Positions 23,062-31,502 of a DNA stretch of 64,000 nt are shown here, piece after piece. The stretch lies in the NCBI GenBank assembly GCA_030272155.1, contig CP126199.1:3708501-3772500 (forward strand), written 5' to 3'. The notes beneath the pieces are model-generated. The model had not been told where the DNA came from. It ran no database searches and was given only the letters and a program-made list of their open reading frames with translations. This DNA is from Tetradesmus obliquus (Eukaryota > Chlorophyta > Chlorophyceae > Sphaeropleales > Scenedesmaceae). The first letter of the stretch is position 1; each line of letters starts with the position of its first letter. A program made the position numbers and the translations under genes.

Positions 23062-23846
23062 CGGCCCGATTGCTCAGTCTCCGTTGTGCTTGCTGCTCGA
23101 CAGGCGAGCCAAGCCACGGAAAAGCCTTTCAATGCAGTATTGAATAGCTTCAAAGCAAGATAGGAGAATACATGCTGCGCATATGGCTTGATCGGTGTCT
23201 GTCAGTCACGACACGTGTCGCTGTTACGGTAGCCCGCCATCGCCCACCACCGCTGATCAGCACATACTTTGCAGCTTGGTTTAAAACATTTTCAGCTGTA
23301 ATCAACCAAAACAAGCAGCTTGTATTGTGCCGTGCGTTTCGTGCGGAATTGTCGTCACTCCCACCGGAAGGCTGCAGCAAACAAAAAAGCACGCTCCAAG
23401 CACGGGACTCGATCCTCGAACCCACGTCTGCCCTTTACGGCTGCCTGACATCGGTACTCATGCCCGAGCGACAGGTCTTATGCCAGGGAAACCAGACGCA
23501 TCCGAGCCCGTTGCTCCCATGCATGTGCCGACTCTAGAGTCAGATCTGCTGGATATGTACCCGACTTCAAAATTTACACACCTCTAGCACGTTTCTGCAT
23601 CTTGTGGCTTGCTATCGGGTTCTCATGATATGTGAGCTGAAAGAGGGGCAAGTGACTCGCTCTAGGGCGATAGCTTGCCCACCCCTGTAACAGACCTCTC
23701 TCCCCCCCCCCCCCCCCGTTTCTGTAACAGACCTCTTCCTTTTTTTGTTTCAATTTGCTAGGCGGGCAGGAAGGCATTTAAGGCTGCAGACTTGCTGTTC
23801 CGTCGTGATGGTGGTGGCCCCATCATGGCCATGGGGCGCCATGATG
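23062..23846. other. gap left of the hAT-like element; no supported gene
   Basis: Contains a 16-base C homopolymer at 23702-23717 lying between two copies of a CTGTAACAGACCTCT-like direct repeat (about 23685 and 23723). A 121-codon plus-strand frame (23172-23537) has an ATG, but it has no splice or homology support. Confidence 0.45.
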
Positions 23847-24429
23847 AAGGGGGTGTTGACTCCCCTTAACTCCTGTCACACCGCTTGGGGCGGAGGGGTA
23901 AATGGTGGAAGTTAGTGATTCTGCTTGCACAGCTGTGTTGTACGTGGTCTGAAAGGGCCAAAGCAACATAGTGAAAGTTTAGTTTTTTTAACTTCTGCTA
24001 CCTCCCAACTTCCACGAGTATCGGCTGTCCCACTGATTTTTAACTGCTAACTTCCCATAGAGAGCCTCTTCTCTGGGAGTCATGGGAAGTTAGGGCAGCA
24101 GCTAACTCTCCTAAATCCCAGGCTGTCACTCATGCCTCTCTGCACGTGCCTTGCCACTACATCCCGCTAGCCCCCAACTTCCCCAGTTTTTGCTTTGCCC
24201 ACTGAAATGTAACCCCCAACTTCCACTGTTTCACCCCCCGTTTTTGAAAATTAAGATTTTAGTGGATGTTACCATACACACAGCCTTGTGACGCTTCTTA
24301 ATATATTTCTGCCGATTCATAAGTACTCACTTAAGTGATGGTGGAAGCTTCCACCATTTACGTAAATGAAGGGTATACCCTTCTGCCCCAAGGGGTGTGA
24401 CAGGAGTTAAGGGGAGTCAACACCCCCTT
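23847..24429. mobile_element. non-autonomous hAT-like DNA element (MITE), 583 bp
   Basis: The element is bounded by an exact 8-bp target duplication CCATGATG (23839-23846 and 24430-24437). The ends are inverted repeats of about 45 bp starting AAGGGGGTGTTGACTCC. Inside, the motif AACTTCC/GGAAGTT recurs in both orientations (near 23907, 23987, 24004, 24048, 24083, 24172, 24214, 24340), like the subterminal transposase-binding motifs of hAT elements. There is no transposase frame. The 8-bp duplication fits hAT, but the terminal bases are not the classic CAGGG. The target duplications match exactly and the inverted repeats differ at few sites, so it is not very old. Confidence 0.85.
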
Positions 24430-24437
24430 CCATGATG

Positions 24438-25053
24438 GGGGACGGAGTTGAAATTGAAACCCTACCTGTGAAACCAATGTGCAAGCGTTGAGCTGAGCTC
24501 AATGCTGGCATTGACAGCTCTGTCATCAAGGTAGTTCTGCTGGCCAGCGGTCACTCCACTTATCGTGCCAAGTTAAGTACATGGACAACATGTCCCAGCA
24601 CTATCGCTCGATCGAGCATGGCAGCCATGCACAATGTGTCTCAGCCCTCAGCACTGGCAGTGACTGTCTTGCAGGTGAAAAGCGTTGCTAACCCTCTGCC
24701 AAGTAACAGGTCCCATAAAAACGTTTGATGCACATTTGCCATGGCAGCAGAAGCCCAGCTCTCTAAGCAGCATGGGCGATGCATATGCTGCTGGGCTGCT
24801 ACGGTAGCACAGCATTTGTGCCCGTCCGTTTCTTGCCGTGACTGACACAGCCAAGCTAACAAAGTGAGCTGGTCGTGAGCCGTCAGAGATTCTCACCGTC
24901 GCCATCTGCTGCACCTGCCACACTGCAGCCATCATTGCTTGCTTCCTCAGCGCCGCCCAGCTCCATTGAAGCATCTTCCTCATCTGCTATCACAAAGCTG
25001 CGCAGGCAGTCCACGTCTGCTGCATGCTTGGCGCGGCCCTCTTCTGCAGCTCG
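24438..25053. other. 3' flank of the CRAL-TRIO gene, with an open frame after its stop
   Basis: Downstream of the TAG at 25054-25056 the same minus-strand frame stays open for 53 codons, to a TGA near 24890. It encodes an acidic, protein-like stretch (see findings). I see no other gene. Confidence 0.5.
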
Positions 25054-26847
25054 CTACTCCTCTGCCTGCTGCTCAATCTGCTGCTGCAGCCACTCCAGGG
25101 GGTCTGCCTGCTGCAGGCTGCCTCCTAGCTCTGGGGGTAAGTTGGCTAGCGGAATGGCCTCGTGCAGCGCCTGCAAGCAGCACATTGCATATGCAGTGGA
25201 GGCGATACCGCTGGTTGCCGCCCGGCGCTAGCTGCGGCGCATCATGCTGCTCAGGAGCACACATCATCTGCTTTGCCGGCATCGCTCTCACATGCTGCCA
25301 TGCGGCGGACAAAAAAGTATGCTGCTATTGAGCATACACGAGTTTGCTGTCAGCTGCCTCCACAACGTACGCTTTCCAAGCTTGATGCAGTTGACTGCAC
25401 CATTGGTGGCGCTCATTTACATCGCAGCGCAGCCTTGTCCGCATGCATGCAGCACATCACTGCTTGGCGGTGCGTGAATGTGCATGTACTGTGAATAGAT
25501 AACATATCGTCCTTTACGCCATGAAGCCCACCTGCAGGTTGTTGCCCAGGAATCGCACGCGCTTGCGGATCTTGCTGCCCATGAACAGGCTCATCAGGCC
25601 CCACACAATGCCTATGAACTTGGGCTGGTTCACTATGAATATGCCACCAATGCGCGCAGGCGCGCAGGAGCGGATGTAGTGCATCATCAGCCGCAGCCGC
25701 CCGTGCCGCAGCTGCCCTGCCATGAACTTGGCGTCTGTTAATTTGACTGAGTCAAAGTTGCCCACCAGGACCACGCCGTGCACCTGGAAGGCGGGGTCGC
25801 GGGCCAGGCGGCTCATGACAAACACCTGCCACCTGTGCAGGCAAGTTTACAGCAACCAGAGACCCTGGTCAAATCCCTGCAGAAATATGATGTGTTTTCA
25901 TGGCCGTCACGGATCCCTCAGCCATTAGTGGCATGGATTTACTGCAGGAAAATTGTGAAAGCGCACACTGTTGGTGCAGGAGTCTGTTCTGGCGCTGCCG
26001 CTCTGCATAAAGGGCTGCATATGCATCATGCCTTGTCGCAGCCACTGCATGTATCTGAGCTGTTTAAAAAGTAACCTACAGTGTATCAGACAGCATGTCT
26101 ATACAACCCATCTCTCACCTGATGAGCAGAGGATCCACTGGTACTTCTGTCATGTTCGATGGGCGTATGCTGATGATGCGCCTGCCAGCAGCATCCGTGC
26201 CTGGCAGCACACGCACCAGCCCCCTGCCGTAGACTTGCAGGAACTCGCTGCCTGCATGAGCACCAAGACCAGACTCAAAGTGCTCAAGGCGCATGTACTA
26301 CAGCACTGGTGTCTCGGCTGCTGCAGCTGCTGCATGCTGTTATGAAAGCAAAGGCAGCAGCAGGACCCCGCCAGCTCTTGCCTTCCTGATGGGCCTGGCT
26401 AGCATATCTATTGCATCAAACATTTAGCTGTATACCACGAGCACAGCTGTGTTGCACACAAAGCAAAATCTGCTGCAATGCGTGGAACCTGGAGCAATAC
26501 AAAGCGATGCCCCGGCTTGCACAGCACCCACCACACCCACCTGCTACATCCTTGGACAGGTCTGGATACTCCTGCAGGAAAGCTGACCTCAGGCTGAGTG
26601 CTTCAAAAGCCTTGGCCACATTGAACTTGCGTGCACGAAGGTGCTGTAGCAGCACCTCCTCTGTGGTAAGGCCTGTGTCTGCTGTTGCTGCCAAGAGGGC
26701 CTTGATGGCTCCTGCAGGAGCAAGGCCTGCACTGCTGCTGTTTTCTGCCACAAGCTGCTTCAGCTCCGCCAGGCTGGCACTCCTCCGTTCTGCAGTTTCA
26801 CCAAGCTCGGCCTCTGCTGCGTGTTGGAGGTGCTCTGGCAACTCCAT
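25054..26847 (-). CDS. CRAL-TRIO (Sec14-like) lipid-binding protein
   Basis: Four exons: 26541-26847, 26119-26251, 25532-25832, 25054-25170. They give 285 aa, ending in TAG. The N-terminal CRAL-TRIO-N helix bundle is visible as TTEEVLLQHLRARKFNVAKA. The lipid-binding domain shows FLQVYGRGLVRVLPGTDAAG, FQVHGVVLVGNFDSVKL, IGGIFIVNQPKFIGIVWGLM, a basic KIRKRVRFLG and the closing LHEAIPLANLPPELGG. These are family landmarks, since the last strand normally reads LP.E.GG. Such proteins carry hydrophobic ligands (phosphoinositides, tocopherol, retinoids) between membranes; the ligand cannot be told here. A short Gln/Glu helix follows the domain. The ATG chosen is the first one after an in-frame TTG stretch, so an upstream exon is possible. 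Confidence 0.92.
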
Positions 26848-27217
26848 GCTGTGCTGGGTGGGTGCTGCTGTGCCACCCAAGTGCTACTGGCAATACGGTA
26901 GGTGCACTACAAGGCAGCTACGCATGCTCTGTCTGTGATGTTTAATCAAAGAGGGTTCATCTAAGAGATATGTAACAGGGCTGGAGTGGCTGCAGAGCTT
27001 TTCAGGTGAGTTGGGTTGAGTTGAGCGGGACAGTCTGCTGTTTTCCAAAGTATGGGTGTGCTTGCCACAAATCACTCAAACATTGTTGAAGTCATTAATA
27101 TCAGGCTTTAAACATCAGCACCTAGCACCGCGATGTCATTGCAGCGTAACTCATGGAGTCGCACGCCAGCCTGGCAGGCTTTCCTGGTCGAGCAAATACC
27201 GGTAGTTGTTCTAAGCT
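26848..27217. other. upstream flank of the CRAL-TRIO gene
   Basis: I see no gene. The CRAL-TRIO promoter should lie here. Confidence 0.45.
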
Positions 27218-27568
27218 TCACGCTAAAGCTTTGCTAACTTTTAGAAGACGCTTATGTAACAGCTTATTCAGTCGTTGTGCCATGGGTCCAGGCCAAACAT
27301 CTTCCTTGCATACTTTGGACGTGCTCTGGACCAGCTGGTTGGCGGGTGCACCACAGTCTGCCAGCTGCTGACTGGACAAATTTGTGTGCACAGGATTCGT
27401 AAAGCCTGTTGCAGCTGCCGCTTTCAGCACCACTGGCTCAGCCCTATCAGCTTCACATGCCCTCATGGACTCCAGGCTAGTCGCTAGCGCTGTCAGGCCT
27501 GCAAGACATTTGTTGAAAAATTTCCAAACGCCGCTATCACTGCATGCCGCATGAACTACTACTACCAT
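27218..27568 (-). CDS. hypothetical 116-residue ORF
   Basis: A single ATG-started frame (TGA stop) with balanced, protein-like composition: an N-terminal SGVWKFFNKCLAGLTALATS segment, then SSQQLADCGAPANQLVQSTS, and a basic C-terminus (LNKLLHKRLLKVSKALA). An acceptor-like CTTGCAG occurs inside at about 27500, so it may instead be the terminal exon of a spliced gene. The family is not recognised. It lies between the MPV17 3' end and the CRAL-TRIO start. Confidence 0.4.
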   Translation of the reverse strand: MVVVVHAACSDSGVWKFFNKCLAGLTALATSLESMRACEADRAEPVVLKAAAATGFTNPVHTNLSSQQLADCGAPANQLVQSTSKVCKEDVWPGPMAQRLNKLLHKRLLKVSKALA

Positions 27569-27922
27569 TTACCAATCACCAGTCACACCCAGAATGTTGA
27601 TATGTGAATATTGGAATGCTTCCTTGACGATGAATTCGTAGCAGGCTATGCAATGCGTTCCCTCCAGCTGTTCATGGTCACCTCAACAGCTGTTGTTTGG
27701 CAGCGCATGGCACTCTTAGGTTGTGCCTGCTGAGAAGCCAGCCACATCAACTGCTCAAAATCCATACAAATCACTGTCAATTGACAACACCCTGGCTGCC
27801 ACTTTGACATGCAGCAACCGAAGAAGCCACCCCAGGCATTCACACCCTCGCCAGATCACGAAACGCAGCTCAATGCCATGCCATTGACGTGGCCACGTCA
27901 GAGCGCCATGCTGGTGATGACA
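27569..27922. other. 3' flank of the MPV17-family gene
   Basis: A minus-strand frame at 27646-27843 is open, but it has no splice or domain support. I see nothing else. Confidence 0.4.
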
Positions 27923-28179
27923 TCAGCGCTCTTTGCTTTGCTCTTCTGCTGGTGCTGCTGCTGCTGCTGGCCCCGCCGGCTCCCTCATCCCCAGCCTGCC
28001 CATGATCTTGCCCAGCCAGTCCTGCTGATTGCCCACCCACGAGATGAAGGCAGCATCCAGCAGGCTGAACATGTTCACGGCCAGCAGCTGGTGCCGCACA
28101 GGCACACAGGAGAAGTTGGCGGTCTGCACCAGCGGCCAGAATGCCAGCTCAGCCGCATAGGTAGGGATGAAGTCGACCT

Positions 28180-28213
<34 letters not shown>

Positions 28214-28423
28214 TGGCAGCAGGTGGTCAGTTGGGCAACCAAACGGGATGTCACACAGCACAGACTCCCTTCATGGCTGCATGCTGCGAGCCATCTGCAT
28301 ATGTCTTGGTGACAGCATGCTACTGCCTGCTACTGCTGCTGCTGCTGCTGCACCTACCCACGTGCATCTTGCGCATGGACCCAGCCACCCCGCTGCCCTC
28401 CAGCACCAGTCTGCCAAATGCAC

Positions 28424-28462
<39 letters not shown>

Positions 28463-28567
28463 GTACCACCCACCCGCCCACCCACCTGCATCTTCTTCAC
28501 AAAGCCTGCCACCCCGCTGCCCTCCAGCACCAAGCTGCCAAAGGCAAGGAAGGCTGCAACATGCACA

Positions 28568-28611
<44 letters not shown>

Positions 28612-30860
28612 GCTGCCGACCCACCTGCATCTTCTTCACAAAGCCTGCCACCCCGCTGCCCTCCAGCACCAGGCTGCCGAAGGCAAAGAAGGCTGCCACG
28701 TACACGCTGCCCATCACGGCAGAGTCCAGCACCACCTTAGTGGCAAGGAAGCGCCCGCCGCCGCCAGGCACCAGCCACCGGCACACCTTTTCCAGCCCTG
28801 CAGGTCATAACATGTGTAGGGATGTGCGCAACCGTATAAAGCGTAAAATTATACTGCGTAGAAAGCGTATTATATGCCGTAGGGGGCCTTATATGCCTGG
28901 CGTAGGCGTACATAAAACTTGATGTTGGCCTTCCTGGGTCCAGCTGTCAGGCTTTAGTGGTCTGACATGTTCAGTTGAATGTTATTGTTAATTTGATGTG
29001 TTACAGCCACGGGGCCGCCTGCTGTCAAGGCGTTTACACGCTAATATACGTAAGCAGGTTTGTTAGCTCGCATGCAGTGGCACCTGCTGACCACTGTAAA
29101 CAGCCAGTGTGCGCCCCACACCTGCCTACAGCTGTTAACAAGGGCAGAACCACCTTTCCACTGCATATTGCTGGAACCTGCTGGTTGAATTGGGACATTT
29201 TGCCACTCCACAAGCACCCATACTGCTGTTGTGGTCAACGCTGCTGCTGTAAGGCGGCAGGTGTAACAACCAGATCAACACAAGCATGCACGGCAGCTGC
29301 CCCTGCACATGCACACACCATCTGCACTCCACACACAGCCGAACTGCCGCTGTGGCCAACGCTGCTGCTGTGAGGCAGCAGGTTTACTCAACCAGATCAA
29401 CACAAGCCGACAGCACGGCCTGAACAGCGTGAGGTCTATGTGATCAATCAAATAATTGTCTGCAAACAACAAGGTTTTAGGTTTTACGTTTTAGGTTTTA
29501 CTTGACGTGCAGAAACTGGTAGCTCTTCGTCTCTGACAGCTCAAGAACGTCACCACAGGGTTCCTGTACACCCCTAGTACTGCCTGTGGTTCTGAGCTGC
29601 CAGATGCTCCCCCTCACTCGAGACACTTGTCTTGACACACTGCCAGGCATAATGTAAAATAACAAATTATATAGAAAGTCAGGATGCCGAAGTACGCTGG
29701 TCATAATGTCTGGGCACATAGCACCGCGCAAGCTGGCTGTAACTGGCGTGCTGGCGTGGCATTCAGGTTCGCTTGATTACTGTGTATGGCCAGCCAGTAT
29801 AATTTCGCTACCCCTGGTAACAGAAAACAACTGGCGTGCTGTTCCCTGGCAGTGATGACGTCCTGCCGCTGCCGTACAAAGATGATGAGTGGTCGACCTG
29901 CAGTATGTGTTTGGCAGTGCTGACCTGCCTGCAGAGCCTGTGCCGCTGGGTGCACTGGCTGCCTATGTTGCAGCAGCTTCTGTGCCAGTGCAACTGTTTG
30001 ATGTGGATGTTGCGCAGCTGAGTAGCCGCACGCTAGCAGCGCTGCGACTGGCAGTAGGTTGTCAACCCATATGGGTGTCTGTGTGTGCAGCTGTTGCTTA
30101 TCAATCTTTTTATGCTGCATGTGCATTGACAATGCGATTGCGTTGTGGCATAATAGCAGCAGCAGCCAGCTGCGGTGGGGCAACAGCAGCAGCAGCAGCA
30201 GCAGCAGAGGGTTGGCAGTCCTGGTAGCCTCCCAGACGGGCAGAAATGGCTTCATATGGTCCCTAATATGTTTGTGAACTCATCTGGGACGATACCGGGG
30301 CCATACCGCCCTGTTTTGGGCTGTAACAAGCTGACATACGTGTTGATGTACGGCCTGGTCCCGGCTGTACGCCGTATAATACGTCGAATAGACGCCTACG
30401 TTCTAAGGTATACATACGGTTGTCATTATACCTGTTATATATGCCTTTTTTGGCCATATCGTGAAAATACGCGTATAAACGTATGTTATAAAAAAACGAC
30501 GTATAATTCTACGTGTACGCTTGTGCACATCCCTAAACATGTGTCAGTGTTTGTTTTACAGTTAGTAACGCAAGGCTTGGTTGTGAAGAAGAGTGTTGGT
30601 GGCGCGCGATCAAGACTTGTGACACAGCTGGTTTGCTGACAGTTGCTTGAAGGATGTGCTGCGGCTGCATCCGCTGCAAGCATGCCGTTAAATTGCTGCG
30701 CTGCTCTCAATGGTTACACGCTCCTGACTGCCTCACCTGAGTACCAGAACTCCCCAACAGGCCCCACAAATGCAGCGCCAAAGCCTACTCCAGTGAGCAG
30801 TGTGCGCCGCTGGTCTACGGTGAAGCCTTTGCTGCTGGAGTGCTGCAACATCTCAGGAGA

Positions 30861-30894
<34 letters not shown>

Positions 30895-31133
30895 GCTTGC
30901 TGATGTTGCTGTTGCTGCAAGCCTTCACTGCTGGTGCTGTCACCTGGCGGACTGGGTACTGCTGCCTTGCTGCTGCTGCTACTGCTGCTGCCGTACTGCT
31001 GCTCCTCATAATGCTCTATGCGCTGTGCCAGGATGTCTGCAGTGCCCCACAGGAAGCAGCTTGTAGCCATCTGTGTGCGCACAGGATTTGCTGCCAACTG
31101 TGTTTCGTACGCACGCCACAACCCTCGTAACAT
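27923..31133 (-). CDS. Mpv17/PMP22 family membrane protein
   Basis: Three exons: 30737-31133, 28625-28797, 27923-28177, giving 274 aa (TGA stop). Family landmarks: LWRAYETQLAANPVRTQMAT at the N-terminus, GVGFGAAFVGPVGEFWYS before the first intron, KVVLDSAVMGSVYVAAFFAF, and the signature FWPLVQTANFSCVPVRHQ with a final DAAFISW helix. Family members are small four-helix proteins of the mitochondrial inner membrane, peroxisome or plastid. A Ser/Gln-rich insert of about 50 residues (poly-S, then poly-Q from a CAG run) splits helix 1 from helix 2, which is unusual. The tail is Ala/Glu-rich. Intron 1 (28798-30736) is almost entirely a hAT-like element. The gene is divergent from PDH E1-alpha. Confidence 0.93.
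28345..28692 (-). repeat. three copies of the MPV17 exon 2 donor edge with CTG tracts
   Basis: The exon 2 end and donor (true copy about 28617-28690) recur at about 28480-28545 and, more diverged, at 28352-28415. CTG runs of 30-45 bp separate the copies. The middle copy keeps the CAG/GTGGG donor. Confidence 0.88.
29473..29501. repeat. short telomere-like tract
   Basis: GGTTTTA-type heptamers/octamers in a row (GGTTTTA, GGTTTTAC, GTTTTA, GGTTTTAC) resemble the TTTTAGGG/TTTAGGG telomere repeats of green algae. It is only ~30 bp. Confidence 0.45.
29904..30057 (+). pseudogene. possible captured exon inside the hAT-like element
   Basis: A 51-codon block begins just after CTGCAG and ends before GGTTG, as an exon would. 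It reads YVFGSADLPAEPVPLGALAA and later LFDVDVAQLSSRTLAALRLA, with no low-complexity bias. It is on the opposite strand to MPV17 and unrelated to it. Capture of a host gene piece by the element is inferred; the source gene is not in this window. Confidence 0.45.
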
Positions 31134-31502
31134 GGTGCTGATGTTGGTATGCTTGTCTGCCTATGCCCCTGGTGCGCCGGTGATCACTTTAGGATATTTT
31201 GGGTGGTGCTGAAGCTGCTTCTTACACTGTGACAGGCCTAGCTGCTGCCAGCTGGCTTGTTGTGTCACTGCTGTGTCCACTGCTGGTATTACCAGCGTTC
31301 CAGAGATCACAGGCGAAGCAAGCTTAAACGGTTGATCAATGGCGTGCCAGCTGTTGCAGTGCAGGCAGTCAGCAGATTGCGTGCATGGCAATCGACACAC
31401 CAAACCCTGGTCCCTCTGTTACACCAACTCCCTGATCATGACTTGCTGATCAGTCTCAACGTCTGCGTCCATTGTTGTGAGATCGTTTTTCTGTCAACAA
31501 TC
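31134..31502. promoter_or_regulatory. shared divergent promoter, MPV17-like (-) / PDH E1-alpha (+)
   Basis: The two start codons face away from each other across 369 bp. No clear TATA box is seen. Shared regulation of two probably mitochondrial proteins is plausible but inferred. Confidence 0.5.

Larger units (their letters stand above)
28817..30535. mobile_element. hAT-like DNA transposon, 1719 bp, inside MPV17 intron 1
   Basis: An exact 8-bp target duplication AACATGTG (28809-28816 and 30536-30543) flanks terminal inverted repeats TAGGGATGTGC(G/A)CAA(C/G)CGTA. Both features are typical of the hAT superfamily. The ends are rich in CGTA/TATACG motifs. No transposase is recognisable, so it is non-autonomous. 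Inside are a direct repeat of ~50 bp (about 29236-29286 and 29357-29406), a short telomere-like tract (29473-29501) and a coding-like block (29904-30057, +). The right end lies only 11 bp from the exon 2 acceptor when duplication and junction are counted. Confidence 0.9.

Noticed and set aside
23385-23480. tRNA- or SINE-like B-box (GGTTCGAGGATC on the minus strand)
   Set aside because: The motif resembles a T-arm but the arms do not pair as in a tRNA, and no A-box at the right distance or poly-A-like tail was found.
408-25056. Idea that TAA/TAG code for glutamine in this organism
   Set aside because: Suggestive in-frame TAG/TAA occur beside Gln-rich stretches at two loci, but about 5000 codons of confidently assembled exons contain no internal TAA or TAG, and several genes end well with TAA or TAG where the family ends. 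The standard code fits.
28817-30535. Retroelement with long terminal repeats in MPV17 intron 1
   Set aside because: The ends are inverted, not direct, and the 8-bp target duplication and TAGGGATG ends fit a hAT-type DNA transposon. I saw no retroviral or Polinton-like genes anywhere in the window.
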